This document shows positions 25,386 to 37,124 of a DNA stretch of 64,000 nucleotides, piece after piece; within the stretch, counting starts at the first letter, position 1; the number at the start of each line of letters is the position of its first letter. The DNA is from Chaetoderma sp. LZ-2023a (taxonomy: Eukaryota; Mollusca; Caudofoveata; Chaetodermatida; Chaetodermatidae). The stretch covers positions 66,151,188 to 66,215,187 of the forward strand of contig CM067370.1 of the NCBI GenBank assembly GCA_034401795.1, given 5' to 3'. The notes beneath the pieces were generated by a model. That model saw only the letters and a list, made by a program, of their open reading frames with translations, did not search any database and was not told where the DNA came from. The position numbers were made by a program, and so were the translations under genes.

Positions 25386-25806
25386 TGGGCATGCGTATTC
25401 AATTAAAATTTAACCTCTCTGTTCCGTATATATGCGCAAAGTAAAATTGTATTTGATAATTATGAGGACTTGAAGAAAAGACTTTAGGATGATGATACGG
25501 GCTGAACAAGTCTAAGTCCACAGCAACATCCTAAGACATCCTAATACAACAATAATAACAAGATCATTAACAGATGTTCTTCATAATTAATTGATGGTAA
25601 TTGCTGTGGTGTCCGGATGCATCACGATTCAGTAGCTATGAGTGAGGTTCAATTACTGGCTTTAGTACATATTACTGAACATTTGTTTAACAATGTTTGT
25701 AGGAATTTTGACTAATGAGCTGTGTGTGGTCAGATAATGGGGAGAACTAGCCAATGCAGAAATGTCGCCACCGGGCCACGCCGTGGCTGCCCCATGGATG
25801 GCGATA
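25386..25806. other. no gene seen
   Basis: Spacer before the next LTR. Confidence 0.5.
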
Positions 25807-28490
25807 TGTAGCGCGGATCGACTGGACAGGTACACCGGCCGTCCCAGCTAGGCTGTGTACGGCCCGGCCATGCTGGATTCGTTCTAAACCCCTGAATAGA
25901 GCAATAAGCGTATGTAAGCCCTATACGAGAGGTATTTCGTCGAAAAACGACTACGTTCGTTAACCCGCGTGGTGCGCATACGTGCGCGTCAGAGCTTCCC
26001 AGACAACACTTCTCGGAATTGGAAGCGAGTGCATGCCACGTAAATGTTTATAATTTATCAGTTCTGGTTGTTCCTGGTATCGCTTAGGACCAGAATTGAA
26101 CGAGTTTTCCAAAACTGTAATCCGTTTCAAAATCGGCCCAGAAATGGCTGAGTTATCGTCGAAGCTCCCCGTTAAATTATACTTAGAATATCGCTATAAC
26201 ATCGTAGTCGCGTGTATATATTAAACTAAATACAAAGATGCGTGTACACGTGGTCGATACGTCACTCGCATACCAGCACGCTGATTGGCCGGCGCTCGGC
26301 CGCTGATTGGTTGAGGCGCCCAGCTTTTACGTCACAGCGAGTATAAAAGAGGTGAAAAATCGAGGAACAGGAGCATCACCAGCATGGAATCCGGACACGC
26401 GCAGGACGACTGGACCACCTGAATGACGGATGTAGCCTGCTGACCTACCAGTGATCTTCACTTCAACCGGTGTCTTACGGAACCCAGCACATCTGCGGTG
26501 TAAGACGTCCTCGGCTTCCACGGAATTTTGGATACTCCCGGAGTAATAAACTAAATTTAAAGTTAGACCTTCCGCATCCGGACTTTCCTAACGCAATTTC
26601 TGCAGGAGGGGCCATGCGGGCCCGGGATGTAATCCTACGCGATGTGCTAACCACGCTGAAAAGTGGACACTGAATTCCACACTGCATGTCGTGTGTGTTT
26701 TAATTAACTTTTAGACCACAGTCTGGTGGACTTTGCTAGGTGCGCCGCAAGAGCTATGCGACGCATCCCGCACCGTGTGCCAAGTTATGTATCTGCTTAA
26801 CATTATTCTACCGCCCTCTCCGTTAATGGGCAACCTTTAGCTTTACTACTTCCGTCGCCGGATAGAGAACTTTCTGACTTCCGTATAAATTATGATTGAG
26901 TTATAGAGACTATCTAATAGATGCTACTTCACTGTTCTGTTTCGCTGTCATGAGTATGCACTGTATCTACCCTGCCTGGAGGGGTCAGCTTGCGGAGCCA
27001 ACCTGCAGAGATCAGCTGCGGAAATCGCCTGTGAAAATCTCTCCATCTCCAGAGAATGTGACAACTCGCGCTATGAATATGTTAGCGCCTCAATTTCAGT
27101 AACAGCGTAGCCTGTTCCATACCGACAACTATTAGGTACTGAATTAACTATACTATTGTGCATCTAATTATTATTTCCATATATGGCACTGATGACTAAT
27201 AGGTGCCTTCACGGTCTTAGGACCGCAATTTATAATTTCCTTATTACTGTTCATATTTTCCTTATTTACTGTAGGTGCTTTAACTAACCACACCGTTTAG
27301 CCCTATCAACCTGATACATACTACCTCATTAAGTTATATATAAAATGTCAGTGTTCATTGCATTGGTTAGTTTATATGGCAGATAGCCATTCCGTTGATA
27401 TGTTTTGTTTAATTATAGAAAACTTAGACTGCAGTACGCTAGGAAATACTAAACAGCAACATTATATCTGCATCACTTATTCCTACCATCATCAATTTTA
27501 CAATGAGGTCGCTGACCGTGCTCTAACTGTTTGAGCCTGGCATGTTACCGACTAAACCTTACTATTTAGCTCAATAGGATAGGTTAAAGTGGTTAGGGAC
27601 AATCTCTTCGTTAGGAGACACATAATGTATGCCTCTTTCCCGGTTGTTGCGATAATGTAGCCCCGTAAAATTGGTCAAATACCTATAAGGCCTCGTATAT
27701 ATCAAGTTATTGTCTCTTTCCACGATCCACTAGCCGCATGGCTTCTTAATTGTTTGGATGTCCCATCAGCACGTTGATCTGATCCGACCCTGGGAAACTA
27801 TCGGAGGTTTCTGAGCAGTGATGGTTAAAGTGCTGATTTACATACATCTCCCCCGTATCCTCAGATACTTGTTAGCTAGCTAACACCGCCAACGAAGGAA
27901 ACCACTGCGAAAACATATGGTTATAAATGTGAGTTTGATAGGTTTATTTACCGGTCCACAGTGTATATCTGGGCACATTGGAACCTAATCCTAACGACAG
28001 GTCAAAAGTTAGATCCGTCGGAAACAGTGACGGACAAGATGCGCATCTCCATCCAACTCGTTGGAGTGTCTGGGAAGGATCTTGGAATCTGCAACGCCCT
28101 CACGGGAAGGACGCGTGTGATGCATATTCGTCTCTCTATCGCCGCCTTAAACGATATGTCAGTGAGCAAACTTGCTTATGTGAAATGTAGCCATTGTTCA
28201 GGTGATGTGTATGTGGTTGCGGAGCAAGGTAGCTGGATTTTCATCAAATTCGGATGCGTCTGCGCCCATTGGACAGCTGTATCTAACGATAGGTAGGAAT
28301 CCCTGCCACCTGCAGCCAAAGCTAGTTTTCGTTTCTAACACTTAATTGGTAGGTTAGATTGTAGCAGAAGGCCTGCATAAATAAAGCGGCATCTACCAAT
28401 ACAGCATCTTGGAACTACAAAAGACGGTGATGTGGGAATTCTTCGGAAATCGCTCGTTCCGCCTTCACGTAGATGTACATGTGACTGTGT
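25807..28490 (+). mobile_element. truncated LTR, long-LTR Gypsy-type family (copy 2)
   Basis: Plus-orientation LTR starting TGTAGCGCGGATCGACTGG, the shared 5' terminus of the family. Homology to the other copies continues through 'gcttcttaattgtttggatg' (27,741) and the 'cataaataaagcggcatct' block (28,375), then stops near 28,490, so about 0.8 kb of the 3' end is missing and no target duplication can be scored. Promoter region intact (see next entry). The open frames at 27,961-28,296 and 27,978-28,190 lie inside LTR sequence and are not preserved in the other copies. Confidence 0.78.
26284..26348 (+). promoter_or_regulatory. LTR promoter: two inverted CCAAT boxes and TATA box
   Basis: ATTGG at 26,284-26,288 and 26,306-26,310, a CRE-like half-site ACGTCA at 26,329-26,334, and TATAAAA at 26,342-26,348. 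The same order (ATTGG, ATTGG, TATAAAA) is present on the minus strand in the 5' LTR at 52.6 kb, so the arrangement is ancestral to the family. Transcription would start about 30 bp downstream, roughly 570 bp into the LTR. Confidence 0.65.
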
Positions 28491-29600
28491 AGAGCATGCA
28501 TGTGCAGAACACAGAGCGGCATCTATTCTTTATGGTGTTAAGCATGTAAACTTGCATGCAGTGGATGCTGTAGCATAATCTCACGATTGATTATATTTCA
28601 TTGCACAGTACTGGGTCATTTGGAACAACGTTTGAGTCAATTAGCACAGAACCTTCTATGATGAGCTGGGTTAATGTGTTAATGTTACTAATGACAGTAA
28701 TCCAATTCTGATAGTTAAAGGAGCATTGCCACGGGAAATCCACCAATTTTGCAAGCCCAAATAGGTTTAAAACGTTTTACTTTATTCAATTATGATCCAA
28801 TGGTTTCATTTATTATCTATATTAATACAATTTAATGGCTGGAAAGGTTTAATGAATGATCGATTTTTGCTTTCGTTTTCCCGAATAAAATGGTGAGAAT
28901 ACGCGCTACAATACATCCAAATCCTGATGGGTCGAAAACTAATTTATCCCCTCGGAACATATGCAACAAATCATCATATTGGGCGAACGAAAAGCATCGC
29001 ATTTCCTCACGTCTGACATTGTATAAATAGTGAATTATCAGTTTATGCTCATATTTTATATTACCATCAAAGGCAGAGAAGCATATATAATTGCAGTACT
29101 TAATTTATATATATATATATGCTTTTGCTTGAATATATACTTTTTCATTTTTGTATTGTATTTTCGTGGTTCTCAATATTAAAATTTGCTTACCATGGCC
29201 TCTAGGAGTTAGCTTTAGTATCAATGATTCTCGTGACAGAATAACCTCTTATAGACCGACGGAACGAATAGTGACCGTTAGCGACATAGTGACCACTGGA
29301 AAAAATATTGCTCTCTCTCCTTCCCGCTCATTAAGACTCACCTTCCCCCCTCCCTTCCTGGCTAAGAACTCCAGAGTGACAGCTGCTCGCCACCTCACAG
29401 GCCCTCCTGCCTTCCAAGCGATGATTGTAGGTTATGGTGATGTTCGTCTGATGAGGCGGACGCAAAATAGTGTGCACGGAGCCTTGGAATAAAGATAGGA
29501 TAAGCTCACCATCACGACTTCTCTCTTGCCTCGCGTCTTCTACTCACCACATTAGCACCCAAGAGAGAATTGCTTAAAAAGAGCTTGGCTTGAATGCAGG
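28491..29600. other. no recognised gene
   Basis: Contains a 113-codon plus frame (29,151-29,492) with no recognisable motif and a short (TA)n tract at 29,106-29,120. Not credited as coding. Confidence 0.5.
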
Positions 29601-29614
29601 AAGGAAAGACTGAA

Positions 29615-30057
29615 TGCCACCTGCGGTAAAGCGAGCCACCTGCAGCCCTTTCCGTCAGCTATGCACCCACCCCACCTGCACGCATCTCCTGTACCCCACA
29701 GGTATTCTGGCTGGACTTCACCCACCTAGGGAGCACCTGCCAGCCTGGGAACACCCCTTTCGACATTGCGCACCGAGAACCTCTGTCACCACCAAAGGAT
29801 GAACCACCACCAACACGTCCGTCATTGCCACCGCCACTTTCACAACCACAAGAACCTCCATCACAAGAACCACTGCCACTACCTCCATCATCATCATCAT
29901 CACCACCACCACCTTCGCCACCATAGGAACCACCACTCCTACAAGAACAACAGCGCACTTCAGTGCCCGCCTCCTCCATCCCGACCGAGACAAATGAGAA
30001 GACTAAATCTCCGACCAAAATGGTCACCTCTAGCCCCAAGGTGCCACAAATAGACAA
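29615..30057. repeat. ACC/CCA-rich low-complexity segment
   Basis: CCA/CAT trinucleotide-rich sequence. All frames stay open because the repeat lacks stops: Pro-rich, His-rich and Thr-rich on the plus strand, Val/Gly-rich on the minus strand. One Pro-rich plus frame has a less repetitive lead-in (ISCTPQVFWLDFTHLGS, about 29,680-29,730), but a stop interrupts it near 29,924. I do not recognise a gene. Confidence 0.6.
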
Positions 30058-30935
30058 CTATACAAGTACACATATTGATGTAAGGCATCAATGGTAAATA
30101 GCGTGCCTGGAGGTTATTAAAATTCTGAGAATAAACTCAATAGTTTCATGAAAAAATGAAGTTTTATAAAGGCATACAAGCGACTCATGACAAAAATATA
30201 GGCGGACAATACCACAAAAGAAGGAATATTTCTTGCAAAATGACATGGGCAGTATTAGCTATGGGCTAGGAAAATCAGCTTATATTTTTGGTCAGTCCAA
30301 CAATTTTTCAATCCATCCTTTTTCTCCAGGCCAAACTCCTTAACAGAGAGAGGAACAGACAAAATTAAGAACCGTGAACCTAGATTTCTCCAACGAAGAT
30401 GATATAGTAGAAAACATTCTGACTGAAGACCCAGTGGGAAACAGCCACGACATCGTGATTTGTTTCATTTAGTTATCGTATCTATGTCACCTATTAAGCG
30501 ATATCTTTACAGGAAACAGTGACAAACTATTAAATCAAATATTTTGCTCGACAAAAAGGCCAAAATCGGCCTCAACCGTTGTAATGATGACGATCTTGTT
30601 GACCATATGTACAAATGTGTGGGTATTAGCCTGATAAGTCAGGTTCTACCAATACACGCGGCTAATAATATGGGATATATAGAAATATTTTCACATTACT
30701 ATAATAAATATTTGGTGGTAGAATTATTACAATATTTCGCACATCACGAGAACATAGTGAGTTCTACACGACCTTATGTTCAAAGACTGGCTACAATGCA
30801 TGTAGAGATATTCTGGTACCGAATATAGTACATTATTGGAATTTGACAATGGTGTGCCACTACTAAATTGCATATGACGAAATTACTGTATAGTAAACAT
30901 TTTTTAAACCTTTGATACTTTATTAGTATTTATTT
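30058..30935. other. no recognised gene
   Basis: AT-rich; the 94-codon plus frame at 30,544-30,828 has no known motif. Confidence 0.5.
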
Positions 30936-31113
30936 TAATGACGCACTGGCAACGTGCGGTTTCAATTTCCACATGCTAACCAGATGACAGTCATGCACCC
31001 ATTAGTTTAATTTGTTGATCACCATCTCCCCGGTCGAGGATCAAACCGTCATACTGCAACTCCGCATGGCCTCAGCAACCAGACATCTTTCCACTGGAAC
31101 ACCGCGCCAAGAC
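30936..31113 (-). mobile_element. tRNA-type SINE, copy 1
   Basis: Read on the minus strand the unit begins near 31,113 with a tRNA-like head (gcgcggtgttccagtggaaag) and carries a B-box-like GGTTTGATCCTCG (complement of 31,035-31,047). An RNA polymerase III promoter of the A-box/B-box kind drives such elements. About 85-90% identical to the copy at 31,281-31,457. Confidence 0.7.
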
Positions 31114-31280
31114 AAAATGTCTATGTTTAGCCGACCAGCTTTCACATGTCTGTTATACTGACACTCTGACGATTCAAATGGGACTATCTGTGAATGCATC
31201 TGCCACGATTCAATCCTAGGCTTTTTAAGCCTATTGTACTCTGACTCCATCACGGCTCTGGTAGTATATGTATTTATGTT

Positions 31281-31457
31281 ATTGATGCACTGGCAACGCG
31301 CGGCTTCAATTTCCACATGCTAACCAGCCGACAGTCATGCACCCATTAGTTTAATTTGTTGATCACCATCTCCCCAGTCGAGGATCGAACCGTCATACTG
31401 CAACTCCGCATGCCATCAGCAACCAAACATCTTTCCACTGGACCACCGAGCCAAGAC
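31281..31457 (-). mobile_element. tRNA-type SINE, copy 2
   Basis: Same orientation as copy 1. The minus strand starts with ggctcggtggtccagtgg, matching a tRNA A-box region, and has a perfect B box GGTTCGATCC (complement of 31,381-31,390) about 55 bp further on. The tail side faces low coordinates. The 91-codon minus frame across both copies is incidental. Confidence 0.75.
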
Positions 31458-31479
31458 GGAACTCGTTGACCTGACAGAA

Positions 31480-32040
31480 TTTGTGCCAATTTTCGGCATG
31501 GAATTGTGTGCTATGAAATTACGTTCCTGTAGAATCTTTTTCAATTCGGAATACAACTCGCATATTTCCTATAAATATTTGTGGGTGAAATTCTGGGGGT
31601 GAATGTATTGCAATGAAAACCATGAATTAACCTAAGTTTGAGCTTATTTACGTTACGAAATTTTTTTAATCTCACTACGTCGTAAGCTTATGACTATACC
31701 TATCTAAACATATGGGTGATATGCTGGGCCGAACATACTACGAAAATACTTTACGTTCGAATTCTTTTAAATTCCAAATGTAACTAGCATATTCAAACTC
31801 CTATACGTCTATGTGAGCGAAATGTCTGGAACCGACCATATTACAGAAAGTAGGGCACCGAAAACCACGAATACACCATCATTTAAGCTAAATTTTGCGT
31901 ATTAAAATTACTTCATCTGGAATTTGTTAGATTCGGAATATAACTAGCATATTAAAACTCAAGTCTATGTGGGGTAAATTATGGGGCTGAACATACTACA
32001 GCCAACAGGGCACCGAAAACTGTGGTGGTTTATTAACACA
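31480..32040. repeat. degenerate satellite, about 100-155-bp spacing
   Basis: The phrase 'gtgaaattctgggg..gaacatactac' and variants recur at about 31,584, 31,710, 31,814 and 31,970, interspersed with 'aattcggaatataactagcatattc'. The same phrase resumes at 32.93-33.93 kb. Confidence 0.6.
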
Positions 32041-32059
32041 ATGAACCGTTCCAGTTTAG

Positions 32060-32740
32060 CTATTCCCCGCCCATCTCTAGCTAAACTCCACCCATACCAC
32101 TCTCGAGCTGGGATCGATGGATTTCTGAACTACTAGACGATAAATTTCAAGAAAACTATACAGGTACGCCGTGGAATATTTTGACACTAAATTGACTGGG
32201 TCCTGTTGCTGCCTATGGCAGCAACAGCGGCCAGTCAAATTACTTTCAAAATATACAACAGCATTTTTATTAAATAACAGAAACATACAATTCGTACAAC
32301 GTGTCAGATTATTAAGCATTTAAGATGGACTAAATCGAGTCAGTCATGACGTCATTATTATGACGTTATCCTACGCGTCACTTAATTAATTACGACGCCA
32401 TATGACGTAATATGATGGATAGACAACCTGAAAAGGCCCATTAGCAAGTAGTATTAATTACCCTCGCTCTGTCAGAGGATGAGTGTATTGTATTCGGGTC
32501 TATGTGCGTTCGGGATGACAAGGGTCTACAATCTATGATTGGCCTTGTTAAAATATGTGACCTATAAATACGGGTGCTCTCTTAATACAAGTGGTCCATA
32601 TTGTGTGGACTACGCATTAACAAGTGGTATTAGCCCTGTAATGCTCAATTTGCTCATGCCAATTTCAATAGAGGAATCCATTTCTAGGTATGCCCGCCTA
32701 TTTCTAGCTAAGCTCCACCCCTTTTTTGCGTGTTGGAATC

Positions 32741-32744
<4 letters not shown>
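32060..32744. repeat. long direct repeat A, first copy (second at 35.17-35.8 kb)
   Basis: About 0.7 kb near-identical in order to 35,180-35,795: 'gatcgatgga', a hairpin, 'catacaattcgtacaacgtg', a cluster of TGACGTCA-like words, 'ggtcctatattgtgtgg' variants, and 'agctccacccctttttt'. The copies differ by substitutions, a 27-bp deletion-sized gap and a (TA)n expansion only in the first. Confidence 0.75.
32181..32249. repeat. hairpin, TTGACTGGG family, copy 1
   Basis: Arms TTGACACTAAATTGACTGGG and CCAGTCAAATTACTTTCAA, with an inner perfect stem GTTGCTGCC/GGCAGCAAC. Related hairpins lie at 35,256-35,324 and 35,867-35,946, with half copies near 32,905 and 36,188. Confidence 0.75.

Positions 32745-32834
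<90 letters not shown>
32745..32834. repeat. (TA)n microsatellite
   Basis: Pure TA array within direct repeat A; the corresponding site at 35,793-35,801 has only a few TA units. Confidence 0.98.
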
Positions 32835-32835
<1 letters not shown>

Positions 32836-32929
32836 GCTGAATAATAAATTCCCAGACTTCCAATTTCAAGGTAACTATACAAGTAAGCCGATGACTATTT
32901 TGAAACTAATTTGACTGGGTGCAACGAAA

Positions 32930-33930
32930 ACCGTGAACCGGCCTAAATTTGAGCCGAAATTATTTCATGGTAGATAGTTTTAAATCTCACTACTCCGTAA
33001 GCGTATACCTATACTTATCTAAACACATGGGTGACATTCTGGGGCCGAACCCATTATGAGCGATATGCCAGGACATACTGACACCTATCTGAATGTGGTG
33101 AATGTGAACCAACCATATTACAATGGGGCCATACGGCGAATATGTAACTACCTACGATGAGATTACTTGATGGTAGAATTGTGCAAAAGCACTAGCTCAT
33201 ATTGTGTTATATACATCCATATATAAAAAAAATTATTACAAATCGAGAACAGAATGATACCAAATATAGTAAATTGTTGGTATTTGACAACTGTCCGTGG
33301 CTACTAAATTGAATATTACGAAATTACTACGTGATAGAAAACTCAAGATTCATTAGCGTGTTCATATCGCTATCTAACCATATCGGTGAAATTATGTGCC
33401 CAAAACTATTGCAGACAGGTAATAGTAGGGCATTAAAAACCGGCAGATCTGCCAAAATTGGAACGAATTTACGCGATGAAATCGCATACTACGAAATTAC
33501 TTCACTGTCGAATTTTTTTTAATTCCCAATATAACTATCGTATTCTAATCCGTCTACGTCTATGTGACCATATTACATACAGACAGTAGGGCAACGAAAA
33601 GCACGAAAAAACCCAACATTTAAGCCAATTTTTGCCTAATGAGATTATTTCATCTGGAATTTGTTAGATTCGGAATATGCCTATTATATTACGGCTCAAG
33701 TCTATGTAGGTGAAATTTTGGGGCTAAACATACTACAGACAATAGGGCACTGAAAACTGTGAATCACCGGAGATTTAGCAAATTTTCGGTATGAAATTGT
33801 GCACTACGAAACTACTTCATGGTAAAAAATGTTTAACCCTCAATCCGTTATTTCACTAGCGTATTGATACACCTATCTAACTATATGGTTGAAATTCTGT
33901 GGCCGAATTTCCTGTAGACGTTCTTAACTT
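32930..33930. repeat. degenerate satellite, continuation
   Basis: Further divergent units of the 31.5-kb repeat ('tgaaattctggggccgaac', 'actacagacaatagggcac', 'attacttcatggtaga'). No coding frame credited. Confidence 0.6.
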
Positions 33931-34619
33931 AGCACATGCATAGGCCTACACTTTCGGTTGATTTCTGTATTCAACAATCCGCTACAATATTATTGACAGC
34001 AGTTTTGACTGGAAATTTGGAACATTGGTAGTCTATCAATACTGCTACATAATTGCATTGACCCCACATGGATTTATTCCCACGGATGGGACAAAAGGAT
34101 ACTACTGATAATCACACATCCATTATTCATTCGTATCCCGCGAGTTCTCTTTCGATACGAGATCGAGAAATGTATCTCGTATGTAGGGGCCTATTGAGTA
34201 GCCATTGACGTAGTGATTTCACGATTCACAGCGTTGCTTTTACAGTCCGCTACGGAGATAGACTGGGTCCCGGTCTGCCTGGTATCCGAAGTTGAGTCTG
34301 TGTAACAGTCTAGTCGTTGTGATAACGTAAGAAGATGACCGGTCATTACATTAGAGGTGTAGTTTCGAAGAAGCCAAGAATTTATTTTTTAGATGGATCC
34401 ATTATTGTTAGCGAACTCTGTCTACTTTTTCGCCCTCTACAATATTATTATGCATGTTTTTCCTTTGAAATTTACCACCCACATAGTACGCCTCAAGACT
34501 GTCTGTAACAAGTCTGTAATTTTTACCCTATCTCGAATGCAACGATTGTGAATCTTACTATAATACAATACGGGAAAGGTTAAACAGACATGGTACATCA
34601 TCGTCGTCCTCGTAATTTA
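33931..34619. other. no gene seen
   Basis: Unique-looking AT-rich sequence with no recognisable frame. Confidence 0.5.
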
Positions 34620-34854
34620 TTAACCCTGTATTACCTAAATTGAGTCAAGAATAAAAAAAAGTGCATATTAAGTGCCTATTTGCAGGCCAATAGACGACTG
34701 TTTTGAAAAGTTACTATTGGAATGACTGGCTCAATTATCGAGCCAGTCATTTCAGTAGTGAATTTTCAAAAACTATCTTCTCTTGACCTGCAAATTAACA
34801 TCCTCAAGATCACTGTAGAGGCCGGTGTTGGCGGCCTTCTCATGAAAGGGTTAA
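34620..34854. mobile_element. piggyBac-type MITE, second copy
   Basis: A 235-bp unit between TTAA sites at 34,620-34,623 and 34,851-34,854, starting TTAACCCT and ending AGGGTTAA. Its core is the same hairpin as in the 22.2-kb MITE: 'tgactggctcaa' and 'gagccagtcattt' at 34,722-34,752, flanked by 'ctgcaggcca' or 'gacctgcaaa' style arms. Outer arms have diverged more than in the first copy. No transposase. Confidence 0.7.
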
Positions 34855-35169
34855 ATACAATAAGAGAAGATGATAGGCTTACATGGACAGTCGTTGTCGT
34901 TGCAACACTTAATACAGGTCTATGATAGCAACAAGTAGGTGGGTAGGGTGGGGTGGGCTACCAGTCAAAGTATTAAAAAGATATTCGTGTAGTTGTCTTT
35001 ATCTGAGATATTGAAATTTCGGTTTTAAACATTCTAAAGGATTTTGTTAGAAAAACACACAATTGTGCCCAAGTAAGTCACATCTTGGTGGCGGTTTCTT
35101 GAAATGACTTCCATAGGCCTAACGTTAGTCAATCGGTCACTGAATCCGGATGGTTTATTAATACATTAA

Positions 35170-35800
35170 TACCGCGCTCGTGTTGGTATCGATGGATCTC
35201 TGAGCTTCTTGACTATCAATTTCCAGAAAACTATACAGGTAAGGTGTTGACTATTTTGAAACCAATTTGACTGGGTGTTGTTGCTGCTTGTGGCGGTAAC
35301 ATCGCCCAGTCAAATTAGTTTCAATATATTCACCAGCATGTTTTGTAAATAGCAAAGACATACAATTCGTACAACGTGTCGGACTATTAAGCATTTAAGA
35401 CGGACTAAATCGAGTCAGTCATGACGTCATGATTATGATGTCATCCCATACGTCACGTCGTTGATTATGACGTCATATGACGTAATATGATGGATAGACA
35501 ACAAAAAAATGCCCATTAGCAAGTGGTATTAATTATCCTCCCTCCGTCAGAGGACGAGTATATTGTATTCAGGGCAACAATCTATGATTGGCCTTGTTAA
35601 AATATGTGACCTATAAATATGGGTGGTCTCTTGATACAAGTGGTCCATATTGTGTGGGCCACGCATTACCAAGTCGTATTAGCCATGTAATGCTCAATTT
35701 GCTCATGACAATTTCAATAGAGGGATCCATTTCTAGGTATGCTATGCCTATTTCCAGCTAAGCTCCACCCCTTTTTGCGTGGTGGAATCGATGTATATAT
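35170..35800. repeat. long direct repeat A, second copy
   Basis: Counterpart of 32,060-32,744 in the same orientation, spaced about 3.1 kb apart. It includes the hairpin at 35,256-35,324 and a CRE-like cluster at 35,418-35,490. Confidence 0.75.
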
Positions 35801-35866
35801 ACGCTGAATAATGAATTCCCAGACTTCCAATTTCAAGGTAACTATACAGGTAAGCTGAGGACTATT

Positions 35867-36400
35867 TTGAAACTAACTTGACTGGGTGCTTTTAAAGGTT
35901 TGCTGCCCCTGGCCGCAACAAAAATGCCAGGTCAAATTAGTTTCAAACTATTCAACACGATGTTGACTAAACAGTAAAGACATACAATTCATACACTTGC
36001 CAAACTATTCAATGTTCATGACTGAGCTCGATACGCCATTCATTTACACATTTTGGATTGTGACGTCAGCCTGTATATGACGTAATTGATTATGACGTCA
36101 TATCCTTCAGTTACAGATCGAATCCAGCCATTATCATAGAAAATGACTGTTGAATAAATAGCAAAGACATACAATTCGAACAGCGTCTAGTCAAATTAGT
36201 TTCAAAATATTCAACAGCATGTTGATTAAATAGTAAAGACGTGCAATTCGCATACTTGACTGGCTATTCAATGTTCCTGGTGGAGCTAGATACGTCATTC
36301 ATTACCTATTTTGATTGTGACGTCCAGCTACATCTGACCTAAATAACTATGGCGTCATATACTGCAGAAATAGATCAGAAAAATCCATTATCATAGAAAA
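35867..36400. repeat. hairpin plus CRE-like tandem units
   Basis: A third hairpin (35,867-35,946) is followed by 'catacaattcatac', 'ttcaatgttc' and TGACGTCA-type words. A further unit without the left hairpin arm starts at about 36,180. The units resemble the middle of direct repeat A, so this is a three- to four-copy family with about 0.25-kb spacing. Confidence 0.65.
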
Positions 36401-36640
36401 TGTCCTTTGTCTAATTGCCGTCCAAGAGACCATTGTGGTTTTTCTAATGCAATGTACTACTTGAGTTATAGGATCGGTTATCCAACCAGTCATTCCAGTG
36501 GTAAACTTTCAAAACAAGTTCTCCGGCGAGTACCTAATGCAAATGGACATTTCTCACGATCACCGCAAGAAGCCATTTGTGGTCAGTTTGATAGAGTGCT
36601 AAAGTGGACATATAAGAGATGCCGCGCAGAGCTGGCATGC
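36401..36640. repeat. MITE-family hairpin arm
   Basis: 'ggttatccaaccagtcattccagtggtaaactttcaaaac' (36,474-36,516) matches one arm of the hairpin elements at 22.4 and 34.7 kb. The other arm is absent. Confidence 0.5.
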
Positions 36641-37080
36641 AAACAGGATGGATAGGGACACTCCGCTCTCTGGGCAGGCCCGGCTTTCCGGCTTCATCAT
36701 CCACAGACACCCAGCCTTGTTGGGAATGCCCGACCAGACCAGCACGTCTTCAAGGATAGGAACCCCAAGAATGCATCCATGGGATGGCGTCGCAAGCCCC
36801 CGAGAGCAGCAGTACCTGAGAACTGCCTGGAAGGACTTCGGGGCGTGGACATCATCCACTTCGGCGACATGACCACGTCAGACCGATGCCCAATCTGGAG
36901 CTCGATGGATAAGAGGAGCAGGAATGCTTTCGTGATTGACCGACTACCCAGCCCTCCACGCGACACATACCTGGCCTCAACAACCAGGGGCGGGGTGACA
37001 GGCGCGAGACAAATGTATCAACATATGGTAGCCCACATGGATTCGTGTAGACTGTATTATTCAACAATTTTATAGATGAT
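36641..37080. other. GC-rich segment open in several frames, unidentified
   Basis: More GC-rich than its surroundings and open for 60-100 codons in overlapping frames on both strands. None shows a motif I know. It could be a fragment of an element with different base composition. Confidence 0.4.
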
Positions 37081-37124
37081 GGTATGCTCACCAACTCTCG
37101 TTGGTTGATTGGAGATTCCTCCCG

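Noticed and set aside
27961-28296. 111-codon ORF as a gene
   Set aside because: Lies within LTR sequence; the corresponding positions at 40.3-40.6 kb and 19.1-19.5 kb have different frames with stops.
29151-29492. 113-codon ORF as a gene
   Set aside because: No motif, unusual composition at its start, no splice or promoter support.
29659-30057. Gly/Ser-rich 132-codon and His-rich 95-codon ORFs
   Set aside because: Same reason: CCA/CAT repeat, open in several frames.
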